From JARRPM01 sp963765545 (GTDB lineage: Bacteria > Pseudomonadota > Gammaproteobacteria > Pseudomonadales > Halieaceae), in NCBI GenBank assembly GCA_963765545.1, contig CAVXWW010000005.1:17514-81513 (forward strand): a stretch of 64,000 nucleotides of DNA, written 5' to 3'. The position numbers and the translations under genes were made by a program. Each line of letters starts with the position of its first letter. Position 1 is the first letter of the stretch. Below, piece after piece: positions 1-8,271 of the stretch. The notes beneath the pieces were generated by a model. That model was not told where the DNA came from. It saw only the letters and a list, made by a program, of their open reading frames with translations, and did not search any database.

Positions 1-581
1 GTGGCCTGGTAGCACGAAACCGTCTGTGAATAGTCCACACCCAGCTTCAGGCCGGCCTTGATGATCTCACCTTTGCCCAGCGACATCAGGGGCGTATGAA
101 TAGTCAGAGGCTGCCCCTCTACACCCGCTCTGGTGGCCAGATTGGCCATCGTTTCAAAGGCGGCGATGTATTCCGGGCGACAATCCGGGTAGCCGGAGTA
201 ATCCACGGCGTTAACCCCGATAAAGATATCACTGGCCCCCAACACCTCGGCCCAGCCCAGCGCGATGGACAGGAACACGGTATTGCGGGCGGGCACATAG
301 GTAATAGGGATGCCCTGGGTGGCTTCTTCGGGCACCGCGATAGAGGTGTCGGTCAGGGCGGAGCCGCCTATGCTGTCGAGGTTGAGTTTGACGACCTTGT
401 GCTCAATATCCCCCAGTGAGGCAGAGACCCGCTCTGCCGCAAGCAACTCGGCCCGGTGGCGCTGGCCGTAGTCAAAGCTAAGGGTGTAGCAGGCGTATCC
501 GGCAGACTTGGCCATCGCCAGTACGGTAGTAGAATCCAGCCCACCGGAGACCAGGATGACCGCTCGAGCCTGCTCAGCCAT
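1..581 (-). CDS. queC: 7-cyano-7-deazaguanine synthase QueC (partial, cut by window edge)
   Basis: QueC makes preQ0 from 7-carboxy-7-deazaguanine, ATP and ammonia in the queuosine tRNA-modification pathway. The ATG lies at 579-581 and the reading frame runs off the left edge after about 193 residues. The N-terminus carries the PP-loop ATP pyrophosphatase motif SGGLDS followed by TTV, and the body contains YVPARNT and GVNAVDYSGYPDCRPE, all typical of QueC. The last visible residues include the first cysteine (SCYQA) of the zinc-binding cluster; the rest of that cluster lies outside. It starts 5 bases after the queE stop, so the two are cotranscribed at the end of the tol-pal operon, as in pseudomonads. 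Confidence 0.95.
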   Translation of the reverse strand, partial: MAEQARAVILVSGGLDSTTVLAMAKSAGYACYTLSFDYGQRHRAELLAAERVSASLGDIEHKVVKLNLDSIGGSALTDTSIAVPEEATQGIPITYVPARNTVFLSIALGWAEVLGASDIFIGVNAVDYSGYPDCRPEYIAAFETMANLATRAGVEGQPLTIHTPLMSLGKGEIIKAGLKLGVDYSQTVSCYQA

Positions 582-586
582 TACTG

Positions 587-1288
587 TCAGTGCCCCGGCG
601 CATCGTTCCACAACAGCTTGTGCAGTTGCAGTTGCAGGCGCACCGGCAGATTATCGGCCAGAATCCACTCGGCCAGATCGCGCCCGGACAGCTGGCCGTG
701 ACTGGGTGAGAACAATACATCAGAAACCCTCCCTGCCAGCTGGTATTCATCCAACTTGAAGCGGGCCCACTCGTAATCCTCACGATCGCAGATCACAAAC
801 TTTACCTGATCGCCACGGTTCAATAGAGGGATGTTGTCGTAGTCGTTGCGCGCCATTTCACCGGATGCAGGGGTCTTCAGGTCCAGCACCTTGACCACAC
901 GCGGATCCACCTCCGCCACACTCATCGCGCCACTGGTTTCCAGCGACACCTCGTAGCCCGCGTCACACAGGGTACTGAGCAGTGGCAGGCAGGATTTCTG
1001 GGCCAGCGGCTCACCACCGGTAACTGTCACGTAGCGCGGCGCGTAAGCCGCTACTTCGCTGGCAATACTGTCCAGGCTGAACAGCTCACCACCACTGAAC
1101 GCATATTCGGTGTCGCAGTACAGGCAGCGCAAGGGGCAGCCGGTGAGTCGCACAAAGACCGTGGGCAGCCCCACGGTGCGGGCCTCGCCCTGCAGCGAAT
1201 AGAAGATTTCAGTAATGCGAACAGACGCCGCAGATTGCTCCGCAGCGCCAGGTACGACATTGTCAGTTGGGGATAAGGAGTCTGGCAT
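587..1288 (-). CDS. queE: 7-carboxy-7-deazaguanine synthase QueE
   Basis: A radical SAM enzyme of 233 residues that converts 6-carboxytetrahydropterin to 7-carboxy-7-deazaguanine for queuosine. The 4Fe-4S/SAM motif CPLRCLYC (C51, C55, C58) has the C-x3-C-x2-C spacing of the Pseudomonas-type QueE. ITEIFYSLQGE near residues 25-35 and VTGGEPL are the conserved substrate and SAM-binding segments. The first 22 residues are poorly conserved, so a start closer to VRITEIF is possible. It sits between cpoB (20-base gap) and queC (5-base gap) in one transcription unit. Confidence 0.95.
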   Translation of the reverse strand: MPDSLSPTDNVVPGAAEQSAASVRITEIFYSLQGEARTVGLPTVFVRLTGCPLRCLYCDTEYAFSGGELFSLDSIASEVAAYAPRYVTVTGGEPLAQKSCLPLLSTLCDAGYEVSLETSGAMSVAEVDPRVVKVLDLKTPASGEMARNDYDNIPLLNRGDQVKFVICDREDYEWARFKLDEYQLAGRVSDVLFSPSHGQLSGRDLAEWILADNLPVRLQLQLHKLLWNDAPGH

Positions 1289-1308
1289 GGGTGCTACCGA
1301 GCCCTGGC

Positions 1309-2241
1309 TCAGTAATTCTCGGCTATGAAATCCCTGGCCAACGCCACCGCGGAGCTGTCGGTGGAACCGTAGTTGTTGATCACCATATCGAGGTATTCCC
1401 TGGCCTTCTCAGGATTACCCTTCATGAACTGCACCTTACCGAGCTTGTACAGCGCATCCGGTGCCTTGCTGTTGTCCGGATACTGGCCCAGGAGCATGGT
1501 GAAAGACTGGCGCGATGACTCCAGGTCGGGCGGCTGCACCACCAGGTAAAGCTCACCCAGCCAGTAATAGGCGTTGGGGGCGTACTTACCCGCAGGATAA
1601 TCCCGCTGGAATTTCTGGAATGCCGTTACAGCCTGGTCAAATTTCTGGCTCTGCACAAGGGCGTAAGCGGCGCGGTACGCCTCATCCTCACCCGGCTGGG
1701 CAGCCACCGGTGCCGTACCTGCCTCGGCAGGGGTGGTTGCCGGAATCGCGGTTTCACCGGTGGTTGCGCCCGCAGCCGCTCCGGCAGCCGCGCCGCCAGC
1801 CGCGCCATTGATACGCTTGTCCAGGTCGACATACCGCTGCAGGCTTTGTTCGCGCAGCGTGCGCAGCTCATTTGCCTGCTCTTCCAACTTGCCATTGAGC
1901 ACCATTACCTGCTGCTGCAACTGCTGTATCTGGTTGAACAGCAAGCCCAGGTTCTGGTCCTGTCCTTGCACCCGACCCTGTTGTGTGGATGGCTGACTGG
2001 TCGGTGCCGCAGCGGTAGTGGTCGGGGAAACAGCGGTGCCGGCAGGCGCCGTACTGACACCATAACTGGTTGCCGGGTAAGCCTGGGCACCGCGCGGTGC
2101 ATAGGGGTCTCCAGGCGAAGTGGCCTGGGCCGCAGCAGCTCTCTCAGACTCCAGGTCGACATAATCCTGGGCCATTAAACTCAGCGGGGTCGCCAGTATC
2201 ACCAAACCGCCCATAACACATACTTTTACGATAGAAGACAT
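1309..2241 (-). CDS. cpoB: Tol-Pal system protein CpoB (YbgF), periplasmic coordinator
   Basis: Periplasmic protein of 310 residues that links the Tol-Pal machine to peptidoglycan synthesis during division. It begins with a signal peptide (about residues 1-24, ending SLMA). A low-complexity Thr/Ala/Pro stretch is followed by a predicted trimerising coiled coil (about 95-135, rich in Gln and Leu), then an Ala/Gly linker, then TPR repeats from about 190 to the end (AYALVQSQKFDQA, YYWLGELYLV, ALYKLGKVQFMKG). The order signal-coiled coil-TPR is that of YbgF/CpoB. It follows pal by 10 bases. The Ala/Gly linker around residues 147-160 is longer than in E. coli. Confidence 0.95.
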   Translation of the reverse strand: MSSIVKVCVMGGLVILATPLSLMAQDYVDLESERAAAAQATSPGDPYAPRGAQAYPATSYGVSTAPAGTAVSPTTTAAAPTSQPSTQQGRVQGQDQNLGLLFNQIQQLQQQVMVLNGKLEEQANELRTLREQSLQRYVDLDKRINGAAGGAAAGAAAGATTGETAIPATTPAEAGTAPVAAQPGEDEAYRAAYALVQSQKFDQAVTAFQKFQRDYPAGKYAPNAYYWLGELYLVVQPPDLESSRQSFTMLLGQYPDNSKAPDALYKLGKVQFMKGNPEKAREYLDMVINNYGSTDSSAVALARDFIAENY

Positions 2242-2251
2242 AGCGCTGAAA

Positions 2252-2806
2252 TCAGTTTACCGGGACCAGTTCGACCCGGCGGTTCTGCGCCCAGTTGGAC
2301 TCACCGGAACCGTAGCCGATGGGGCGTTCCTCACCGTAGCTGATCGACTCGATGCGATAACCGGCAATACCGTTGAGTGTCATATAGTCACGAACCGAAT
2401 TGGCGCGGCGCTCACCCAGGGCCAGGTTGTACTCGCGGGTGCCGCGCTCGTCGGTATGGCCCTCGAGTCGGACATTGTTGTTGTTGGCCGCCAACACTGC
2501 AATATGGGCGTCCAGCGCAGCAATTGCTTCTGGCGTCAGGGTTGAACTGTCGTAGGCGAAGTAAAACACGTTGCCATAGGCAGCGGCGGCATCAATCAGG
2601 CGCGCCTGCTCAGCATCGGCGGAAGATGACGAGGCCGATGCGGCAGCAGCGGCAGCTTCCTGGGCTGCCTTCGCGGCCGCTGCGGCTGCTGCCGCAGCGG
2701 CTGCGGCCTCTTCGTCTTCCTTGGTGCTGCTACTGGAACAGGCAACCAGGAAAGCGGCGCTAAGCAGCAATGAGACAAGCTTTCCAGCAACAGATACGTG
2801 TTTCAT
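2252..2806 (-). CDS. pal: Peptidoglycan-associated lipoprotein Pal
   Basis: Outer-membrane lipoprotein that binds peptidoglycan and TolB. I chose the ATG at 2804-2806 because it gives a clean lipoprotein signal (lipobox FLVAC, lipidated Cys23) and is preceded by AAGGA; an upstream in-frame ATG would add 12 residues without signal character. The mature protein has a long Ala/Ser linker (12 alanines in a row at residues 34-45) and then an OmpA-like domain with FAYDSSTL, LEGHTDERGTREYN and ALGERRA, the diaminopimelate-binding fold. It lies between tolB and cpoB, as expected. Confidence 0.96.
   Translation of the reverse strand: MKHVSVAGKLVSLLLSAAFLVACSSSSTKEDEEAAAAAAAAAAAAKAAQEAAAAAASASSSSADAEQARLIDAAAAYGNVFYFAYDSSTLTPEAIAALDAHIAVLAANNNNVRLEGHTDERGTREYNLALGERRANSVRDYMTLNGIAGYRIESISYGEERPIGYGSGESNWAQNRRVELVPVN
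2621..2707 (-). repeat. Alanine-codon repeat in the Pal linker
   Basis: A GC-rich run of GCN codons encodes 12 consecutive alanines, then KAAQE, six more alanines and a Ser-rich stretch (Pal residues 34-62). The codons are mixed, so this is more a low-complexity protein linker than a simple DNA microsatellite. Confidence 0.8.
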
Positions 2807-2883
2807 TTGAGGATCCTTCGACTTTGGATTAACGATCAGCATGGTGTGATACCGGACCGGGATACAGGTAAAAACCAGTCACG

Positions 2884-4191
2884 CTACTTGGCGCTCAAAA
2901 ACGGTGACCATGCAGGCTCCCGCACATCGCCTTCACGCGACGGCAACCGGAATTTTGCGCCGCCATCGACGGAAACCGCGGCAAGAATGCCCCGGTCACC
3001 GGACTTGGTGGCATACAATACCATAGAGCCATTGGGCGCGATACTGGGGCTTTCATCCAGCGCGGTGGAGGTGAGTATCTGCAAGCGATTGGTCACAAGA
3101 TCCAACAGCGCGATATGGAAATCCCCCTCCTGCTGGTGCACGAGCACCACGTTGCGGCCGTCCTGCGCCACCCTGGCCCGGGCATTATATTTACCCTCGA
3201 AGGTAATGCGGTTGGTGGCCTTGCTGGCAAGGTCATAACGATAGATTTGCGGCCTGCCTCCGCGGTCCGAGGTAAACAGCAGTGACTTGCCATCAGGCAT
3301 CCAGGCCGGCTCGGTCTCTATCGCGTAGTTGTTGGTAATATTGGTCAGCTGCCGGGTGGCAAGATCCATCAGGAAAATATCCGGGTTGCCATCCTTGGAC
3401 AGCACCATGGCCATGGTCTTGCCGTCGGGAGACCAGGACGGGGCACTGTTGAGACCCTTGAAATTGGTCAATTGTTCGCGTTTGCCGGTGGCGAGGTCCT
3501 GGCGGAAAATGGCCGGGCGCCCCGTCTCGAAGGAGACATAGGCAATCTGTACGGCATCTGGCGCCCAGGTTGGCGCGAGCAGCGGCTCCCGTGACTCGAG
3601 CAGGACAATCGGGCGCGCACCATCGGAATCCGACATTGTCAGCCGGTAGTAATCCTTGTTGCCTGCCCCGCCGCGCGCAACCGACACATACAAGAGGCGA
3701 GTGGCGAAAGAGCCGCGCACCCCGGTCAGGTGTTCATAGATTTTGTCCGATACCCGGTGAGCGAGCATGCGGGCATCGCTGGCGGGCCCTGATTCGAACC
3801 CGGAAAAAACTCTGGTCTGGCGCAGCACATCAAACAATTCGTAATCGAGCCTCATCCCGTTATTGGGAGTGGCAGCAGCCTTGCCAATCAACAGGTACTC
3901 GGTTTCCAGGGCGCGCCAATCGCGGTAGAAGACCTCTGCCTGCGTGCTGGGCAGCCCCAGCATATCGGTGCGTGCGACCGGCGCAAACTGGCCACTGCGC
4001 GCAAGATCTGACTCCATTACCAGGGCGACATCTTCCGGCGCGGTACCGCTGCCCTGCCAGGCAAACGGCACAACAGCGATGGCCGTCGGGTTGTCGGAGC
4101 CCTGGGTGATTTCGATAGTCAGGTCTGCGCGGGCCACCAGGGCGACGCACAGCAAGGTCGTAGTTAGAAAGACAACAGCAAGGGTTTTCAT
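2884..4191 (-). CDS. tolB: Tol-Pal system beta-propeller protein TolB
   Basis: Periplasmic protein of 435 residues that shuttles between Pal and TolA. The signal peptide covers about residues 1-22 (ending VARA). An N-terminal alpha/beta domain is followed by a six-bladed WD40-like propeller; the repeated signatures APTWAPDAVQIAYVS, APSWSPDGKTMA, EPAWMPDGKSLLF and SPSIAPNGSMVLY are TolB/PD40 repeats. The ATG shares one base with the tolA stop, which suggests translational coupling. Length and content are normal for the family. Confidence 0.97.
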   Translation of the reverse strand: MKTLAVVFLTTTLLCVALVARADLTIEITQGSDNPTAIAVVPFAWQGSGTAPEDVALVMESDLARSGQFAPVARTDMLGLPSTQAEVFYRDWRALETEYLLIGKAAATPNNGMRLDYELFDVLRQTRVFSGFESGPASDARMLAHRVSDKIYEHLTGVRGSFATRLLYVSVARGGAGNKDYYRLTMSDSDGARPIVLLESREPLLAPTWAPDAVQIAYVSFETGRPAIFRQDLATGKREQLTNFKGLNSAPSWSPDGKTMAMVLSKDGNPDIFLMDLATRQLTNITNNYAIETEPAWMPDGKSLLFTSDRGGRPQIYRYDLASKATNRITFEGKYNARARVAQDGRNVVLVHQQEGDFHIALLDLVTNRLQILTSTALDESPSIAPNGSMVLYATKSGDRGILAAVSVDGGAKFRLPSREGDVREPAWSPFLSAK

Positions 4192-4979
4192 CAGTAACGC
4201 AAATCCTCTGGTCTGAACAGCAGGCGGAAGCGCCTGAATGTTTTTTCGAACTCCCTGGGCGGGAGGGATTGTAACTCGGGAAAGCTGCCCGCCTTTTCCA
4301 CGGCGTTAATGGCCGACCGATCAAAAGCACTGTTACCACTGCTTTTGATCACGCTGACACTCACCACTTCACCTGTTGGAATCAATTGTATAGACAACTC
4401 CGTCTCCATCCCGTTGCGCGCACTGGGTGGACGACTCCAGTAATTTATCACAGTCTGCTGAATAAGTGCGGCGTAGCTGGCCGCCATCTCCGCTGATGTC
4501 GAGGCCGCCTGTGTCGCAGCCTCCTCCTGCGCTACCACCCTGGCCAGGTCTGCCCGCGCCAGTGCGGCCAGTTCCTGCTGACTGATACGGGGCTTTGCCG
4601 GTTCGGCTTTTACCGGCGCTGGTTCGGGCGCTTTCTTGGGCGTGGGCTTGGGTGTCACTTTTGGCTTTGGCTTTGGCTTTGGCTTGGGCTTGGGTTTGGG
4701 TTTGGGTTTAGCAGGTGTCGGCTTCGATACCGGCTTGGGCTTGGCTGCCGGCTTGGGCTGTGCTTTGGGCTTGGGCTTAAACTCGCTGGCGTCTACCAGG
4801 CGGGCATTGATCACTTTTGGCGCAGGCTTTACCTTGATCACGTCCCGCGATGTATCAGACCAGTTTGCCGTCAGTGCAAACAGCAGCAAGCCGTGCAGCA
4901 GCACGCTCGCCAGTGCCGGTCGCGCCACTATGCGCGGTGTCACCGGTTTGGCATAGATGGAACCGGCGTCGGTGGTCAC
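4191..4979 (-). CDS. tolA: Cell envelope integrity protein TolA
   Basis: Inner-membrane protein of 262 residues that spans the periplasm and couples TolQR energy to Pal. One transmembrane helix lies at about residues 22-40 (ALASVLLHGLLLFALTAN). Domain II is a Lys/Pro-rich stretch (about 65-125, with an uninterrupted run of alternating KP) in place of the long alanine-rich helix of E. coli TolA, so the protein is much shorter than the enterobacterial form. The C-terminal domain III (YAALIQQTVINYW, IQLIPTGEVVSVSV, NAVEKAGSFPEL) matches the TolA/TonB C-terminal fold. It overlaps tolR by four bases. Confidence 0.94.
   Translation of the reverse strand: MTTDAGSIYAKPVTPRIVARPALASVLLHGLLLFALTANWSDTSRDVIKVKPAPKVINARLVDASEFKPKPKAQPKPAAKPKPVSKPTPAKPKPKPKPKPKPKPKPKVTPKPTPKKAPEPAPVKAEPAKPRISQQELAALARADLARVVAQEEAATQAASTSAEMAASYAALIQQTVINYWSRPPSARNGMETELSIQLIPTGEVVSVSVIKSSGNSAFDRSAINAVEKAGSFPELQSLPPREFEKTFRRFRLLFRPEDLRY
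4661..4708. repeat. Hexanucleotide tandem repeat inside tolA
   Basis: Eight six-base units in tandem on the plus strand: four TTGGCT, one TGGGCT, three TGGGTT. On the coding (minus) strand they encode alternating Lys-Pro. Units are a multiple of three, so slippage would change the length of the periplasmic linker without breaking the frame. Confidence 0.9.
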
Positions 4980-5407
4980 TTGGGGTTCTCTGTCACCAGC
5001 CCGACGCTGGGGGCTCCCGCTTCCTGCAGTGCGACCATCACGGTAACCACATCGCCATAGGGTACCGCCTGATCACCCCACACCAGTACCGGCTTATCCG
5101 GGCTGCGACGCATCACCGCTGCCACCCGATCCCTGATGGTCGCAAGGGATAGCGCCTGATCCTCTGAGGAGCCCACGTTGAGAAATAACTGTCCAGCGCT
5201 GTCGACCGAAATGATAAGGGGTTCGCTGTCCTGGTTTTCAACCGGGTCTGCACTCGCCTCGGGCAGGTCGACTTTCACGCCCTGCATCAGCATAGGCGCG
5301 GTCACCATAAAAATGATGAGCAGCACCAGCATCACGTCGATGTAGGGCACGACATTGATCTCCGACATCGGCCGGCGTTTTTTGCCCCTGGCGGTGCTAC
5401 CTGCCAT
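4976..5407 (-). CDS. tolR: Biopolymer transporter TolR
   Basis: Inner-membrane protein of about 143 residues of the ExbD/TolR family, part of the proton-driven TolQRA motor. I place the start at the ATG at 5405-5407 (MAGSTARGKKRRP), which gives the normal short cytoplasmic N-terminus; longer readings of the frame are the shadow of tolQ. The single transmembrane helix (about residues 22-42) starts with VVPYIDVMLVLLIIFMV and contains the conserved Asp that carries protons. The periplasmic domain contains VLVWGDQAVPYGDVV. It overlaps the tolQ end by 11 bases and the tolA start by four. Confidence 0.96.
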   Translation of the reverse strand: MAGSTARGKKRRPMSEINVVPYIDVMLVLLIIFMVTAPMLMQGVKVDLPEASADPVENQDSEPLIISVDSAGQLFLNVGSSEDQALSLATIRDRVAAVMRRSPDKPVLVWGDQAVPYGDVVTVMVALQEAGAPSVGLVTENPK

Positions 5408-6125
5408 CGGCGTGTGCTCCAGCTTGCTTCTCCCGCGAGCGCAGGGCGTAGGCCTGGCGCGAGAGAATTCCCGAGAACTCGTCCACAAAGGTGTCGTAAC
5501 GGTTGCTGAAGACATCCACCCTGGAAGCCAGGCGGTTATAGGCAAGCACCGCGGGAATCGCGGCAAACAGCCCCATCGCAGTGGCGACCAGGGCCTCGGA
5601 AATGCCCGGTGCTACCGTGGCCAGGGTCGCCTGGGTCGCATTGGCAAGACCCCGGAAGGAGTGCATGATGCCCCAAACCGTGCCGAACAGACCGATATAG
5701 GGGCTGGTTGATCCCACCGAGGCGAGAAACGCCAGGTGGCGCTCCAGCCGCTCATCCTCGCGCATCATGGCGACACGCATGGCGCGCCGGGAGCCCTCCA
5801 CCAGGGCTTCCGAATCCATGTCGGACTGCCGGGCAAGACGGGAGAACTCCTTGAAACCGGCCCGAAAAATACTCTCCATTCCCAGTATCGAGTGCCCTTC
5901 GGCTGTTTGCTCATTGCCTTCGCGATAGAGCTGGGCAAGGTCAATTCCGGACCAGAATCGCTCTTCGAACTCATACATTTCATCGTGGGCACTGCGAAAG
6001 TAGATGAATCGCTGGACGATCATGTACCAGGACAACATGGACGCTACAAACAGAATCAGCATGACCAGCTGAACGGTAAAGCTGGCGTGCCATATCAGGT
6101 CGATAAGGCTTAATTGTTCTTCCAA
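5397..6125 (-). CDS. tolQ: Tol-Pal motor subunit TolQ
   Basis: Inner-membrane protein of 242 residues of the ExbB/TolQ/MotA family; with TolR it forms the proton channel that energises TolA. Three transmembrane segments are visible: about residues 15-37, 137-160 and 172-196. The region SVGSTSPYIGLFGTVWGIM and the segment VAPGISEALVATAMGLFAAIPAV are the most conserved parts of the family. It is preceded by ybgC (22-base gap) and followed by overlapping tolR. Confidence 0.97.
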   Translation of the reverse strand: MEEQLSLIDLIWHASFTVQLVMLILFVASMLSWYMIVQRFIYFRSAHDEMYEFEERFWSGIDLAQLYREGNEQTAEGHSILGMESIFRAGFKEFSRLARQSDMDSEALVEGSRRAMRVAMMREDERLERHLAFLASVGSTSPYIGLFGTVWGIMHSFRGLANATQATLATVAPGISEALVATAMGLFAAIPAVLAYNRLASRVDVFSNRYDTFVDEFSGILSRQAYALRSREKQAGAHADGR

Positions 6126-6147
6126 CGGCTATTCCCCTTTAATGAAT

Positions 6148-6564
6148 CTATTGTTGTCCCTGCGCCGCGCGCAGCCTTTCCATCATATCCGCCGGCATAC
6201 GCCGTGGCTTGACCCCGGCCCTGTCGACACAAGCGATGGTTACGTCACCCCGGGCCAGTAGTTCATCCTCGCGCAGCACACGCTGGTGCAAAACCATTGA
6301 CGCCCCGCGCAACTGCCGGATGACTGCCGTGGCGACCAGTTCATCGTCCAGGGTGGCAGGAAGCAGGTACTGCACGCTCACATCCCGTACCACGAACATC
6401 AGGTCGTGGTTGAAAATATACTGCTTACCAAAACCCAGCCCGCGCATCAGTTCAGTACGCGCCCGCTCCATGAACTTCAGGTAGTTGACGTAATAAACAA
6501 TGCCACCGGCATCCGTGTCTTCGATATAGACGCGCAGATCGAGGGAAAATTCCCCAGCCGTCAC
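6148..6564 (-). CDS. ybgC: Tol-Pal associated acyl-CoA thioesterase YbgC
   Basis: Hotdog-fold thioesterase of 138 residues. The active-site motif YIEDTDAGGIVYYVNYLKF at residues 13-31 holds the catalytic Asp of the 4-hydroxybenzoyl-CoA thioesterase-like family. It is almost always the first gene of the tol-pal operon in proteobacteria, as here. It overlaps the ruvB stop by four bases, so ruvCAB and tol-pal are probably read through together. Its natural substrate is not settled; in E. coli it has been tied to phospholipid metabolism. Confidence 0.95.
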   Translation of the reverse strand: MTAGEFSLDLRVYIEDTDAGGIVYYVNYLKFMERARTELMRGLGFGKQYIFNHDLMFVVRDVSVQYLLPATLDDELVATAVIRQLRGASMVLHQRVLREDELLARGDVTIACVDRAGVKPRRMPADMMERLRAAQGQQ

Positions 6565-7631
6565 GATGCGTCCTCACCCTCACCCTCGCCCAGATCAAAG
6601 GCAAGATTGCCCGGGGGCTCGGCTGTAGTGGGCCGGGGCAGGCCGAAATGCAGGTAGGCATTGCGAGTGACCATACGCCCGCGGGGCGTACGCACCATAA
6701 AGCCCTGCTGGATAAGGTAGGGCTCCAGCACATCCTCGATGGTACCGCGCTCCTCGGAAATCGCCGCGGCCAGGCTGTCTACACCCACCGGCCCGCCGTC
6801 AAATTTTTCGATCATGGCCAACAGCAGGCGCCGGTCGAGGTGATCAAAACCCTGCTGGTCAACGCTGAGCATATCCAGCGCACGATCGGCGATCTCTGCG
6901 GAGATATGGCCGTCTGACTTAACCTCTGCGAAGTCTCTGACCCGGCGCAACAAGCGGTTGGCGATACGCGGTGTACCGCGAGCACGCCTCGCGATCTCGG
7001 TTGCTCCCTGGGCATCAAGGCTGATCTCCAGAATACCGGCGGAGCGCGCCACAATATGGGCAAGATCGGCAACCTCGTAGAACTCCAGCCGCTGGACAAT
7101 GCCGAACCTGTCACGCAGGGGGGAAGTAAGCAATCCCGCCCGTGTAGTGGCGCCGACCAGGGTGAAAGGCGGTAATTCCAGCTTGATGGAGCGGGCGGCG
7201 GGGCCCTCCCCGATCATGATATCCAACTGGTAATCTTCCAGCGCGGGGTAGAGCACCTCCTCCACCACGGGGCTCAGCCGGTGGATTTCATCGATGAAAA
7301 GCACGTCTCCCGGCTCGAGATTCGTCATCAGGGCGGCGATATCACCGGCCTTTTCCAGTACCGGGCCCGAGGTGGTCTTGAGAGAAACCCCCATTTCGTT
7401 GGCGATAATACTGGCGAGGGTGGTTTTGCCCAATCCGGGGGGGCCAAAAATGAGCGTGTGATCCAATGGTTCACCACGGGCACGCGCGGCTTGCAGGAAT
7501 ATGGCCATCTGCTCTCGCACCGCGGGCTGGCCAACATACTCTTCCAGGCTGCGAGGGCGGATGGCGCGATCGATAACATCTTCCCGGGGGCTCTGGGCCG
7601 CCGGCGCGATCAGGCGATCGGTTTCAATCAT
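6561..7631 (-). CDS. ruvB: Holliday junction branch migration helicase RuvB
   Basis: AAA+ motor of 356 residues that drives branch migration with RuvA. Walker A is GPPGLGKTT (residues 64-72); Walker B is VLFIDEIHR (about 110-118); sensor I is LVGATTRAGLL; the C-terminal winged helix ends GRMVTRNAYLHFGL. The last 20 residues are an acidic tail (GEGEGEDAS). It lies ten bases after ruvA and overlaps ybgC. Confidence 0.98.
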   Translation of the reverse strand: MIETDRLIAPAAQSPREDVIDRAIRPRSLEEYVGQPAVREQMAIFLQAARARGEPLDHTLIFGPPGLGKTTLASIIANEMGVSLKTTSGPVLEKAGDIAALMTNLEPGDVLFIDEIHRLSPVVEEVLYPALEDYQLDIMIGEGPAARSIKLELPPFTLVGATTRAGLLTSPLRDRFGIVQRLEFYEVADLAHIVARSAGILEISLDAQGATEIARRARGTPRIANRLLRRVRDFAEVKSDGHISAEIADRALDMLSVDQQGFDHLDRRLLLAMIEKFDGGPVGVDSLAAAISEERGTIEDVLEPYLIQQGFMVRTPRGRMVTRNAYLHFGLPRPTTAEPPGNLAFDLGEGEGEDAS

Positions 7632-7641
7632 GCGGCCTCCC

Positions 7642-8259
7642 TCAACTCTTCACCATGGACTTGAGTGCGCGGCGGATCAGGTCCTCGCTGGTGGCGGCAC
7701 TGTCGTTGTTTACCGATCCGACCATGCGGCTGGCCTCCTGTGGCTTATAACCCAGCGCTATCAGGGCGCCCTCGGCATCCGCCACCCGGTCGGTAGCAGG
7801 TCCGGGCACCTCCCCCGTCAAGGCGGAAAAATCTGCATCATCGGTCGAGCCAAACCAATCCTTGAGTTTGTCACGCATCTCGACCAGCAGGCGCTCGGCT
7901 GTTTTTTTACCCACCCCGGGTAGCGCGACCAGGGAAGAAATGTCGTCGCGCTGCACACAGCGGGCGAAACTGCTGGAATCCATACCGGAGAGTATCGTGA
8001 GGCCCAGCTTTGGGCCCACCCCGGTCACCTTGATCAACTGGCGAAACAGGCGGCGGTCCCGCTCGTCGACAAATCCATAGAGCAACTGGGCGTCCTCTCG
8101 CACGACAAAGTGAGTTACCAGTGACACCTCGTCACCCACCGGCGGCAATTGAAAAAGTGTTGTCATGGGAACCTGGACTTCATAGCCCACCCCGCCCACC
8201 TCCACCAGGATGTCGGGGGGCTGCTTATGCACCAGCGTGCCTCGGATTCTGCCTATCAT
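7642..8259 (-). CDS. ruvA: Holliday junction DNA-binding protein RuvA
   Basis: Tetrameric Holliday-junction-binding protein of 205 residues. The N-terminal OB fold starts MIGRIRGTL and includes VGYEVQVPM. Two helix-hairpin-helix motifs follow (KVTGVGPKLGLTILSG and SLVALPGVGKKTAERLLVEM). The C-terminal domain III that binds RuvB contains EGALIALGYKPQEASRMV. It lies between ruvC (12-base gap) and ruvB. Confidence 0.98.
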   Translation of the reverse strand: MIGRIRGTLVHKQPPDILVEVGGVGYEVQVPMTTLFQLPPVGDEVSLVTHFVVREDAQLLYGFVDERDRRLFRQLIKVTGVGPKLGLTILSGMDSSSFARCVQRDDISSLVALPGVGKKTAERLLVEMRDKLKDWFGSTDDADFSALTGEVPGPATDRVADAEGALIALGYKPQEASRMVGSVNNDSAATSEDLIRRALKSMVKS

Positions 8260-8271
8260 CGGGTCGCCCTG

